From Anthoceros angustus (taxonomy: Eukaryota; Streptophyta; Anthocerotopsida; Anthocerotales; Anthocerotaceae): a stretch of 64,000 nt of DNA. The stretch covers positions 1,426,001 to 1,490,000 of the forward strand of contig VJWM01000011.1 of the NCBI GenBank assembly GCA_010909165.1. The letters are read 5' to 3'. The notes under the pieces were generated by a model. That model made no database searches. It saw only the letters and a program-made list of their open reading frames with translations, and was not told the origin of the DNA. A program made the translations under genes and the position numbers. Positions within the stretch are counted from its first letter, which is position 1; each line of letters begins with the position of its first letter. Positions 12,131 to 23,600 of the stretch are shown here, one piece after another.

Positions 12131-14487
12131 TTCTCACCCATGGATATACATGACAGCTCCTCCCAAGGAAAACAAAGCTTTGTTCTCAAATCCCAAGCAC
12201 CTCTAGTTCATTTTCTATTGCTTAGGCTTGGAGCAGATTGTGGAGGAGTCCCGTGATAAGCCTTGAGAAGTGACACATGAAACGCTGGATGTAACTTTAA
12301 GTTAGAACCCAAGGGAAGAGCAAGTTCATAGGCAGTGTGTCCGATACAACGAAGAATTTTGTATGGACAAAGATTTTGTATGGCCATCAATCAATTTTGT
12401 ATGGCCACAAGTCTGCAGATGGAATGTTGTGGACAAGCAAAGCTAATTAGTACGGAGTGTAGTCTGCAGTGTTGTCCAGTATGAATCGAGGCGTAAAACA
12501 GATATCCTGATCAGTCAACAATGAGCTGGGCAGTCCATGATACCTATAGACTATCTTGAGAAAGAGGTTGACCACATTCTCCACCGTACAAGTCTAAATT
12601 CTTCTTCTTCTTCTTCTCCACCGTACAAATCTTTCGATTTGAAGTAGTATCACCTACCGTGTCAACTAGTTAGTAAATACCAAGAGTGTATCATGTCTTG
12701 TGGCAGTCAATGGAAGACCCATGATGAAGACCTGATCCCATGGTAGCGCCGGAATTGGCAACGGTTGTAGTAGGCCAGTTGGTTTCTGTCTGTTGGCCTT
12801 GATTCGCTGACAGCAAGTGCATAATAAGTTGACGCAGTTTTGGACAACCCCGCCGATTGTGTTCTAAAAAAACATTCGCTGCACCTTTTGTATCGTCCGA
12901 AGGATGCCTTGGTGAGAAGTAGATATAGCATTGTGAGCTTCAGATATGATAGCATGCTGGATCTGTGGTTAAAAAGTCTACCTTCATACCATAACATGTA
13001 GACATCAACCTGTGTCCACTTGCTGACTGCTGCTGCAATATCCTGAATAGCTACCTGTGCTATTGGGTCCATTTGCATTTAACGATGTTAGATGCTTGCC
13101 TCGCTATGCCTACAACCAAGTTCTGTCTCCCATTCACATACCTCATAGTGTACTGGTATGTTGCAGGAGCTCCAACCACTAGCTAGTCTGATTTCGCAAG
13201 AGTGTTGACTGAGTCTGCAAATAAACCATAGGGCAGTGGTCGGTTTCAAGTTCGAATTGAGAGCCCTCCAGAATAAAGCACCGCCAGTGCTTTAAGGGCC
13301 AAACTTGTGTGAGTGTTTCCTTCTCACCCATGGATATACATGACAGCTCCTCCCAAGGAAAACAAAGCTTTGTTCTCAAATCCCAAGCACCTCTAGTTCA
13401 TTTTCTATTGCTTAGGCTTGGAGGCATTGTGGAGGAGTCCGTGATAAGCCTTGAGAAGTGACACATGAACGCTGGATGTAACTTTAAGTTAGAACCCAAG
13501 GAAGAGCAAGTTCATAGGCGTGTCCGATACAACGAAGAATTTTGTATGGACAAAGATTTTGTATGGCCATCAATCAATTTTGTATGGCCACAAGTCTCAG
13601 ATGGAATGTTGTGGACAAGCAAAGCTAATTAGTCGGAGGTAGTCTGCGGTTGTCCAAGATGAATCGAGGCGAAATGATATCTGATCACCAACAATGAGTC
13701 AAGTCCATGATACCTATAGACTATCTTGAGAAAGAGGTTGACCACATTCTCCACCGTACAAGTCTAAATTCTTCTTCTTCTTCTTCTCCACCGTACAAAT
13801 CTTTCGATTTGGGGCGAGTATCACCTACCGTGTCAACTAGTTAGTAAATACCAAGAGTGTATCATGTCTTGTGGCAGTCAATGGAAGACCCATGATGAAG
13901 ACCTGATCCCATGGTAGCGCCTTGAATTGTAGTAGGCCGCTTGGTTTCGTCATCTGGCCTTGATTCGATGAAGTGCATAATAAGTTGACGCAGCTTTTGG
14001 ACAACCCCACCGATTGTGTTCTAAAAACATTCGCTGCACCTTTTGTATCGTCCGAAGGATGCCTTGGTGAGAAGTAGATATAGCATTGTGAGCTTCAGAT
14101 ATGATAGCATGCTGGATCTGTGGTTAAAAAGTCTACCTTCATACCATAACATGTAGACATCAACCTGTGTCCACTTGCTGACTGCTGCTGCAATATCCTG
14201 AATAGCTACCTGTGCTATTGGGTCCATTTGCATTTAACGATGTTAGCTGATGCAGTTGTGCCCTGCTAAGGGCGTCTACAACCAAGTTCTGTCTCCCATT
14301 CACATACCTCATAGTGTACTGGTATGTTGCAGGAGCTCCAACCACTAGCTAGTCTGATTTCGCAAGAGTGTTGACTGAGTCTGCAAATAAACCATAGGGC
14401 AGTGGTCGGTTTCAAGTTCGAATTGAGAGCCCTCCAGAGTAAAGCACCGCCAGGGCTTTAAGGGCCAAACTTGTGTGAGTGTTTCCT
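12131..14487. repeat. 1.19-kb tandem duplication inside the gypsy relic
   Basis: ttctcacccatggatataca opens both copies, at 12131 and 13321. The copies share long identical runs but differ in clustered short deletions, often at CAG or CTG (ggcagtgtgtccg at ~12330 against ggcgtgtccg at ~13517). The changes are not random substitutions. See the finding on CWG erosion. Confidence 0.85.
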
Positions 14488-15000
14488 TCTCACCTGTTGG
14501 CCAATTCAGCCCAGCATGCTTGAGCTTTTAAGAATAGTACGCAATGGGCTGTTGTCTTTCCTAAAAGTCTTGTCGCAACACAATTCGCACGACCAAGTCG
14601 ATGCATTTGTTGTGACAATGAACGTTCTGTCAGCATCGTGGTAAGACAATTAACTAGAGGTGAGGCAACTTGTTGAGGGCTAGCCTAGGTCCAGGTTGCT
14701 TCATGCTGTAGCTGTTGCGACATTAGTGGTGCACGTCGGTGAGCAAAGTTGCAATCAAACTTATGGTAATAAGATGCTAGCTCCACAAAGCTATGTAACT
14801 TGGAGATACCTAGACAGGGACAGGCCACTGTTGTATTACTTGAACCTTAGCAGGGTCTAGTTGGATGCGTCAATAACATGTCCAAGATATTCCAGTTGGT
14901 TTTGCAGAAACTTACATTCAAAAGCATGGACGTAGAGTTTAACAATCTAGGGATATTGTATTAAATATTGGCACAAGGGTATTCCTTCTAGGCTTTATTT
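12131..15000 (-). mobile_element. Ty3/gypsy retrotransposon, decayed pol
   Basis: Minus-strand pol pieces appear in the right order from right to left. At ~14.95-14.75 kb lies the RT end (KLYVHAFECKF, EYLGHVIDAS, DPAKVQVIQQWPVPV). RNase H follows (HWRCFILEGSQFELETDHCP near 13.3 kb; MRYVNGRQNLVVDALSRAQL near 14.3 kb). Next come the integrase N-terminal region (13.05 kb and 14.2 kb) and the integrase C-terminal region (LGSNLKLHPAFHVSLLKAYH, 12.3 kb). All domains contain stops. A 1.19-kb segment occurs twice (12131-13320 and 13321-14487), so some domains appear twice. No LTR pair could be identified. Inactive. Confidence 0.8.
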
Positions 15001-15123
15001 TCAAGATCTTTAGAATGATCTACCATGATCTAATATACCCCAAATATATTTGAGCTGCTTATTTTGTTCTTTGCTTAATGAGAGATGTGCTAAATGCTTC
15101 TTAGGCCAAATGGACACACATCT

Positions 15124-15357
15124 ATACAAACGCCGTTATTAAGCATCCGGTGCTTAGATCGATACTTAGATAGGGTGCCTAAAGGGAGTGGATGCTCTTA
15201 GTGCAAGTAGCTTAGGCACACCATGGTACAAGTATCAAGTATACAAACGCCGTTATTAAGCATCCTGTGCTTAGATCGATACTTAGATGGGGTGCCTAAA
15301 GGGAGTGGATGCTCTTAGTGCAAGTAGCTTAGGCACACCATGGTACAAGTATAAGTG
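15124..15357. repeat. 117-bp repeat in tandem, related copy at 24.7 kb
   Basis: atacaaacgccgttattaag begins at 15124 and at 15241, and each unit contains taaagggagtggatgctctt and ends near ggtacaagta. A diverged copy at about 24699-24905 ends in a cttcttcttcttctt tail. The copies flank the PPR gene pair as direct repeats. This looks like a short dispersed element (SINE- or TRIM-like), but I cannot classify it. Confidence 0.6.
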
Positions 15358-15548
15358 CCATGACGGAAGTTCTCTGTGGACTATAATAGAAGTCTCCTTT
15401 CCTTCTTCTTTCATTTAACCGAAGAGAGGTGCGGGTCAGTGGCCAGGTAGTGTAACCGAAGGGAGTTGTGGGTCAGTGTATTTCATGTCCAGGTAGTGTA
15501 GTGGCGTGTGCCCGATACATTCATATTCTCAGCTCATGCACCGAGCAA

Positions 15549-18500
15549 ATGGGCGTCTGGATTGGGTCGGGCAAAGGGCAGCAGGAGCCAGTGCTGGGAC
15601 AGTTATCGTTGCGCGAGCGAATTGGTGGGTTAAGACGTAGACTACCAAGGTCTCCTGCCCAATTGAATTCAAAGAGGCCACGGTTGAGAAACAAGCAGTC
15701 TGGGACGTGCTCATTAGCAGCAAAGCCAGCTCGTGGAAGAGGATATGTTGCTGCAGATGGCCCTTCCAGCGAGGGTCGACGGCAGGAGCTCTTGTGGCGA
15801 CAATTCTTTCGGGACCCCACGCTTTGGTGGGACAGCAGGCAAGATAAGCAGAGCGACCGTTGGCCTAACTTCCGGCACAAAGAGTCCCAGGAGGTCCTCT
15901 GGTTGAACAGCTTCTCCAAGCCGGGTTGGGTGGATGCCCAGCTTGCTGCTCTGGATGTGGAGGTGTCGGGTGATCCTGGCCCTCGCAGGCCTGCAGGATA
16001 CGAAGTGGGCGTGACTGCTGCATCCGTGGCCGAGCTGTGTGGTGAGGGCGACCTCGCTGAGGCTGTTGAGGCTCTGGGAGTTCTGGTGCAGGCAGACTGT
16101 CCTGTTGCCAAATCTCTGTTTTATACTGTCTTGAAGAAATGTGTGGCGAAGAGGAATCTTGTTCTGGGTCGCCACGTCCATGCCTTGATGGTGAGAAGAG
16201 GGTACCAGTCGGACACGTTCCTGTGCAACCACATTCTAAGAATGTATGCCTCGCATGGCACGTTGCAGGACGCAATGGATGTGTTCTCCATGGTTGCCGA
16301 ACCAGATGCCTTCTTGTGGTCTTCCATAATTTCTGCGCATGTGAAACACGGACAAGACAAGCAGGCCGTAGACCTGTATCAGCGGATGCGCAGGTCAAGT
16401 GCGAGGGCAGATGGGCATGTGTTTGTGGCAGCTCTTCAGGCTTGTGCAAGGGGGTCTGACTTGAAAGCTGGGCAGCAGGTGCATGCTGATGTGTTGGCTA
16501 GTGGCACTCAGCTTGATTTGTTTGTCTCTAGCTGCTTGGTGGACATGTATGCCAAGTGTGGCAGCTTGGAGGATGCTCAGAAAGTGTTTGACGGACTTGG
16601 GCAGAAAGATGTGGTGACATGGACTGCTCTGATTGCAGGGTATTCCCAGCAGGGCAGGGGTCAGGAAGCCCTTTCTCTTTACAGGGCTATGCAAGAAGAA
16701 GGCATCGCGGTACCCAATGCTGTGACATTCCTCTGCCTCCTACAGGCATGTGCCAGTGTGGGCTCTCCAGCTTTGGAGATGGGGAAGCAGCTCCACGCAC
16801 AAGTCAGAGAACGAGGACACCAGGCCGATGAGTTTGTAGGTAGCGGGTTGGTGAACATGTATGCAAAGTGTGGCAGCTTAGAAGAAGCACAAAGAGTCTT
16901 TGACGGTCTTGTGCAAAAGGATGTGGTGACGTGGAATGCTATGATTGCGGGGTACTCCCAGCAGGGCATGGGCCAAGAAGCCCTAAGTGTTTACAGTTGT
17001 ATGCAAGAAGAAGGGATCGCTGTACCCGATTCTGTCACATTTGTGTGCGTGCTACAGGCATGTGCCAGTGTGGGCAACCCAGCTTTGAAGATGGGAAAGC
17101 AGCTTCATGTCCAACTTAGAGAGCAAGGACATCAAGCTGATGCCTTTGTAGCCAACAGTTTGGTAAACATGTATGCAAAGTGTGGCAGCCTAGAGGATGC
17201 TCGAAGAGTGTTTGACGGTCTTGGTCAAAAAGATGTGGTGACGTGGACGGCCCTGATCGCAGGATATTCCCAGAAGGGCATGGGCCAAGTAGCCCTTCAC
17301 CTCTACAGTGTTATGCAACAAGAAGGTATCGCTGTGCCCAATCCTGTGACATTTGTTTGCCTTCTGCAAGCATGTGCTAGTGTGGGCACACCAGCTTTGG
17401 AGATGGGAAAGCAGCTTCACGGGCAGATTGTAGAGGGAGGGCATGAAGGTGACGTGTTTGTGGCCAACAGTTTGGTATACATGTATGCGAAATGTGGCAG
17501 CCTTGAGGATGCCCAAAGACTGTTTGATGGACTTGGTCAAAAAGATGTGGTGACGTGGACTGCCATGATCGCAGGATATTCCCAGCAGGGCATGGCCAAA
17601 GAAGCCCTTCATCTATACACAGCTGTGCAAGAAGAGCGGATCAATGCAACCAACTCCATGACTTTTGTGTGCCTCCTGCAGGCATGTGCAAGCATGGGCA
17701 CCCTAGCGTTGGAGAAAGGGAGAGAACTTCATGCACAGATTAGAGAACAAGGTTTTCAAGCTGATGTGTTTGTAGGAAGCAGTTTGGTCAACATGTATGC
17801 AAAGTGTGGCAGCTTGGAAGAAGCTCAAACGGTGTTTGATGGACTTGGCCAAAAGATGTGGTTACGTGGAATGCCATGATATCGGGTATTCCAGCAGGGC
17901 ATGGGCCAGGAAGCCCTTCTTCTTTACGGTAGTATGCAAGCAGAAGGAATCACCTCACCCAATTGTGTGACATTTGTGTGCCTTCTTCAGGCATGTGCCA
18001 GTGTGGCAGCCCAGCTTTAGAAGTGGGAAGCAGATGCATGCTCAAATCAAAGAACGAGGACATCAAGATGGCATGTTTGTAGCCAGTAGTTTGGTCAACA
18101 TGTATGCCAAGTGTGGCAGCTTGGAAGATGCACACAGACTATTTGACGGACTTGCTCAAAGACATCGTGACATGGAATGTCATGATAGCAGGGTATTCCC
18201 AGCAGGGCATGGCCAAGAAGCCCTTCATCTATACACAGCTGTGCAAGAAGAGCGGATCAATGCAACCAACTCCATGACTTTTGTGTGCCTCCTGCAGGCA
18301 TGTGCAAGCATGGGCACCCTAGCGTTGGAGAAAGGGAGAGAACTTCATGCACAGATTAGAGAACAAGGTTTTCAAGCTGATGTGTTTGTAGGAAGCAGTT
18401 TGGTCAACATGTATGCAAAGTGTGGCAGCTTGGAAGAAGCTCAAACGGTGTTTGATGGACTTGGCCAAAAAGATGTGGTTACGTGGAATGCCATGATATC

Positions 18501-20376
18501 GGGGTATTCCCAGCAGGGCATGGGCCAGGAAGCCCTTCTTCTTTACGGTAGTATGCAAGCAGAAGGAATCACCTCACCCAATTGTGTGACATTTGTGTGC
18601 CTTCTTCAGGCATGTGCCAGTGTGGGCAGCCCAGCTTTAGAAGTGGGGAAGCAGATGCATGCTCAAATCAAAGAACGAGGACATCAAGATGGCATGTTTG
18701 TAGCCAGTAGTTTGGTCAACATGTATGCCAAGTGTGGCAGCTTGGAAGATGCACACAGACTATTTGACGGACTTGCTCAAAAAGACATCGTGACATGGAA
18801 TGTCATGATAGCAGGGTATTCCCAGCAGGGCATGGGCCAAGAAGCCCTTCATGTCTACAGTGTTATGCAAGAAGAGAGCATGGCTGTACCCAATTCTGTG
18901 ACATATGTGTGCCTCCTGCAGGCATGTGCTAGTGTTGGCACCCGAGCTCTGGAGAAGGGTAAGCAGCTTCATTCAGAAATCCGAGAAGGAGGTCATGAAA
19001 CTGATGTCTTTGTAGCCAACAGTTTGGTGAACATGTATGCGAAGTGTGGCAGCCTGGAAAGTGCTCACAGAGTGTTTGCGGGGCTTAGTAAAAAGGATGT
19101 GGTTACATGGAATGCCATGATAGCAGGGTATTCCCAGCAGGGAATGGGCCAGGAGGCTCTGTCTCTCTACAGCTCTATGCAAGAGCATGGCGTAGCAGTA
19201 CCTGACTCTGTAACATTTGTGTGCCTACTTCAGGCATGTGCCAGCATAGGCACCTCAGCATTGGAAAAGGGGAGGCAGCTTCACGCGCAGATAAGAGAAC
19301 AAGGACACCAAGCTGATGTATTTGTAGCCAGCAGCCTGGTGAACATGTATGCTAAGTGTGGCAGCCTAGAGGATGCTCAGAGAGTGTTTGACGGACTGGG
19401 GGAGAAAAATGTTGTGACATGGAATGCCATGATAGCAGGATATTCCCAGCAAGGGATGGGCCAGGAAGCCCTTCGTATGTATGGTGCTATGCAAGAGGAA
19501 GGCATGGCTGTTTCAAACGCCGTCACGTTCGTGTGCCTGCTGCAGGCTTGTGCAAATGTGGCAGCGTTGAACCTGGGACGACAGCTACATTCACAGATCG
19601 TAGAACAAGGGCTTCAAGCTGATGTGTTTGTAGGTGGCAGTCTGATCAATATGTATGGCAAGTGTGGGAGCATGTCTGAGGCGCAGCAAGTGTTCGATGC
19701 ATTATCCAAACCAGATGTCGTCGCCTGGAGTGCTCTGATTGCAGGCTACACCTCTCAGGGAGACAGTGAAGTAGTCTTTGACTTGGTCCAGAGAATGAGA
19801 TATGATGGCGTGTGGCCTGTCGGGATCACATTCCTCAGTGTACTAACAGTGTGCAGTCACGCAGGTCTTGTAAACAAGGGGAGAGGGTACTTCGATTCTA
19901 TGACCAGAGAGTATGGCATCAGCCCCACTGTGGAGCACTACACATGCATGGTGGATCTCCTAGGCCGGACAGGCCTGGTGGATGAGGCACTGGCTTTGGT
20001 GAGCACTATGCCTGTACTGCCTAGTGCTGCACTTTGGCACACTCTGTTGGGTGCCTGTCAAAAGTGGAGTGACGTGGCGGTGGGACGACATGCTTTCGAC
20101 GAAGCCGTGAAGCTGGACAACAAGGATCCTGCAGCGTATGTATTGATGGCAAACATATACACCGGTGCTCAGATGTGGGAGCGGGCAAGGGAGATGCAGG
20201 CCATGAGAAGGAGAATCAGGGCTCGGAAGCAGGCCGGTCAGAGCTGGTGGGCAGACGACGAAGGTATCGTGCATAGTTTTTTGGTAGCCGATAGAAGAAT
20301 TGTGATAAGTAACGATGTTATAATACAACAGACATTACAATCCGTAATAGTTCTAAGAGACCATTCCTCCGTCTGA
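15549..20376 (+). CDS. PLS-class PPR protein, E-type end, no DYW (broken by a 616-bp duplication)
   Basis: The ATG at 15549 is the first in frame. Residues ~80-130 hold WRQFFRDP, WWDSRQDKQ and FRHKESQEVLWL, resembling the PDF motif of organellar ssDNA-binding (OSB) proteins. About eleven near-identical P-L-S triads follow (P: DVVTWNAMIAGYSQQG; L: VTFVCLLQACASVG; S: SLVNMYAKCGSLEDA). The C-terminus has E motifs (PTVEHYTCMVDLLGR; LWHTLLGACQKW) and stops soon after GIVHSFLV, where the DYW domain would begin. PLS proteins bind organellar RNA one base per repeat and specify C-to-U editing; plastid or mitochondrial targeting is likely. As given, the frame is interrupted at ~17850 and resumes before 17974. 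Removing one 616-bp copy (17601-18216) restores one frame of 1,403 residues. The gene is intronless. Confidence 0.8.
17601..18840. repeat. 616/624-bp tandem duplication within the PPR gene
   Basis: gaagcccttcatctatacac starts copy A at 17601 and copy B at 18217. I find no substitutions between copies. Copy A lacks eight bases, all in homopolymers: A-runs near 17852, 18162 and 18214, G-runs near 17885, 18004 and 18028, and a C-run near 17893. Copy B spans 624 bp, which is 208 codons or exactly two PPR triads. This is either a very recent duplication with unpolished sequence or an assembly duplicate. Confidence 0.9.
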
Positions 20377-20385
20377 GATCTGTTC

Positions 20386-20565
20386 ATGGCTGTGCTTGAC
20401 GATCCCAATATGAAGGGGCAGTCTTACAAGAACTTTCCCTCGCGCCCGGCTTTCGAGCATCGGTCGTGGACTCCATGGGTGGCAGCATTTCCCAACGGTG
20501 AGGCGTTTTCAATGCAAACGAGTTCAGACCTCACAGATAGAAGGCAAAATAGCCGAAAGGACTAG
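20386..20565 (+). CDS. Short open frame between the PPR genes, unknown
   Basis: A 59-codon frame starts with ATG at 20386 (MAVLDDPNMKGQSYKNF) and ends TAG at 20563-20565. It is rich in aromatic and polar residues (SWTPWVAAFPNG) and looks more like real protein than random frames nearby, but I do not recognise it. It could be a stray exon or 5' leader sequence of the next PPR gene. Confidence 0.2.
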   Translation: MAVLDDPNMKGQSYKNFPSRPAFEHRSWTPWVAAFPNGEAFSMQTSSDLTDRRQNSRKD

Positions 20566-20638
20566 GAGCTATGAGCACAAGGTGCTGCAGCATTGGCATC
20601 ATAGCCGGCAAGATCATCCGGAGCCCTGGAGTCCTTAA

Positions 20639-23600
20639 ATGCACATTTCCATGGCTGCCTGGAGTGTTGCAAGACAGGACCCGTTGTGGGATCAGGCTTC
20701 GTGGACCCGACGACGTCATCGGTTTACAGCTACCGTAGGAAGGGCTCCCGCTCATCTGGCTTTATGGAGCCAAGCTTCGGGAAACAACCAAGGTGCATGC
20801 TGCTGCACTAAGACACCCAGTCCAAGAGGATGTTTGTCTGGACACGAATCTTCCAGCGAGGGTGGTTGCCAGGAGCTCTTATGTCTAGATTCACAGATGC
20901 TCGTGCTGAATGGTTTCGTGAAGCCAGGTTTGGGGGATGGGAAGCTTGTTGCCCCTGCTCGTGATGTAGAGATGGGCCATCGTGCCTCTAAATTCAAATG
21001 GAGCTTGGCGGAGGATCCTGATCCTCGCAGGCCTGCAGGATACGAAAGGAGTGTGACGGCTGAATCCGTGAGCAGGCTGTGTCGTGAGGGTTACCTCGCT
21101 GAGGCTGTTGAGGCTTTGGGAGTGCTGGTGCAGACAGAGTGTTTTATTAACACAGCTCTTTTCTATACTGTCCTGAAGGAGTGTGTGTTGAAGAAAGATC
21201 TTATTCCGGGTCGCCGCCTCCATGCTTTGATGGTGAAAAAGGGGTACCAGTCGGATACGTTCCTGTGCAACCACATACTGCGGATGTATACTTCGCATGG
21301 TAGGTTGCAAGACGCGATGGATGTGTTCACCATGGTTGCCGAACCAAATGCCTTTATGTGGTCTTCCATAATTTCTGCGCATGTTAAAGATGGAAAAGAC
21401 AAGCAGGCCATAGAACTGTATCATGAGATGCGCAGGTCAAGTGTCGAGCCGGATGGGCATGTGTTTGTGGCAGCCCTTCAGGCTTGTGCAAGGGGATTAG
21501 ACTTGGAAACCGGCAAGCAGGTGCATGCTGATGTGTTGGCCGTTGGGGCGGAGCCTCACTTGTTTGTCTGGAATAGCTTGGTAGACATGTATGCAAAATG
21601 TGGCAGCTTGGAAAACGCTCAAAGAGTGTTTGATGGACTTGGTCAAAAAGATGTGGTGACGTGGACTGCCCTAATTGCAGGGTATTCTCAGCAGGGCATG
21701 GTCCAGGAAGCCTTTCGCCTCTACAGTACAATGGAAGCAGAAGGCATCGCTGTACCAAATGCTGTAACGTTTGTGTCTCTCCTGCAAGCATGTGCAAATG
21801 TAGGCAGCCCAGCTTTGGAGAAGGGGAAGGAGCTTCATGCGCAAACTAGGGAACGAGGATATCAGGCTGATGTGTTTGTGGCAAACAGTTTGGTAAACAT
21901 GTATGCAAAGTGTGGGAGCATGGACGATGCTCAGAGAATGTTTGACGGCCTTGTTCGAAAAGATGTGGTGACATGGACTGCTCTAATTGCAGGGTATTCC
22001 CAGCATGGAAGGTGCCAAGAAGCCCTTGACCTCTATGGTATTATGCAAGAAGAAGGCGTTGCTATACCCAATTCCGTGACGTTTGTCTCCCTCTTGCAGG
22101 CTTGCGCTGGAGTGGGTCCCCCTGCATTGGAGAAGGGGAAGCTGCTTCATACACAGATTCAAGGAGAAGGACTCGAAACTGATATGCTCGTAGCCAATGG
22201 TTTGGTGAACATGTATTCAAAGTGTGGTAGCTTGGAAGACTGTCGAGCAGTATTTGATGCACTCGAGACAAAAGATGTGGTGACGTGGAATACCATGATA
22301 TCTCTGTATTCCCAGCAGGGCAAGGGCCAAGAAGCGCTTCATCTTTACAGCGCTATGCAAGAAGATGGCAAGGCAGTGCCGGATATTGTGACATTTCTGT
22401 CCCTACTGCAGGCATGTGGAATTGTGGGATCCCCAGCTTTGGACAAGGGAAAGCAGCTTGATGTGCAGATCAGAGAACGAGGCCATCAAGGTGATGTGTT
22501 TATAGGCAGCAGTTTGGTAAGCATGTATGCGAAGTGTGGCAGCTTACAGGATGCTCAGAGAGTGTTCCATGGGCTTGGTGAAAAAAATGTGGTGACTTGG
22601 AATGCCATGATAGCAGGGTATTCCCAACAGGGCATGGGCCAGGACGCCCTTCAGGTGTACAGTGCTATGCAAGAAGATGGCATGGCAGTACCAAGTGCTG
22701 TGACGTTTGTGTGCCTCCTGCAGGCGTGTGCAAGTGTGGGCAGCCCAGCGTTGGAGAAGGGGAAGCAGCTTCATTTGCAAATCAGACAGCAAGGGTTTGA
22801 AGGTAGTGTGGTTGTTGGCAACAGTTTGGTGAACATGTATGCCAAGTGTGGCAGCCTTGCAGACGCTCAGGATGTATTTGATGGACTTTGTGAAAAGAAC
22901 GTGGTGTCATGGAATGCCATGATAGCAGGTTATTCCCAGCAGAACATGGGGCAGGAAGCCTTTGGTCTCTACAGTACCATGCAACAAGATGGCAGCGTAG
23001 CACCGGATTCTGTAACATTCACGTGCCTCCTGCAGGCATGTGCAAGCATGGGCAGCCCAGCTTTGGAGAAGGGTAAGCAGCTTCATGAACAGATTAGAGT
23101 AGGAGGACATGACGATGATGTGTTTGTAGCCAGCAGCTTGGTAAACATGTATGCAAAGTGTGGCTACCTGGAGGGTGCCCAGAGAGTGTTTGACGGTCTC
23201 GGTCACAAGAATGTGGTGACATGGAATGCCATGATAGCAGGGTATTCCCAGCAGGGCATGGGCCAGGAAGCCCTTAGTGTCTACAGTGCTATGCAAGAAG
23301 GTGGTATTGCTGTATCGAATTCCGTGACGTTTATGTGCCTCCTGCAGGCATGTGCGAATGTGGCAGCGTTGGATCTTGGAAGGCAATTGCATGCAGAGGT
23401 TCAACAACAAGGGCTTGAGGCTGATGTGTTCGTTGGTGGCAGCCTAATAAACATGTATGGCAAGTGTGGGAGCATGGTTGATGCACAGGAGGTGTTTGAT
23501 GGGTTGTCTGAAAGGGACGTCGTCTCCTGGAGTGCACTGATTGCAGGCTACACCTATCAGGGAGACAGTGAAGTGGTCTTTGACTTGGTTCAGCGCATGA

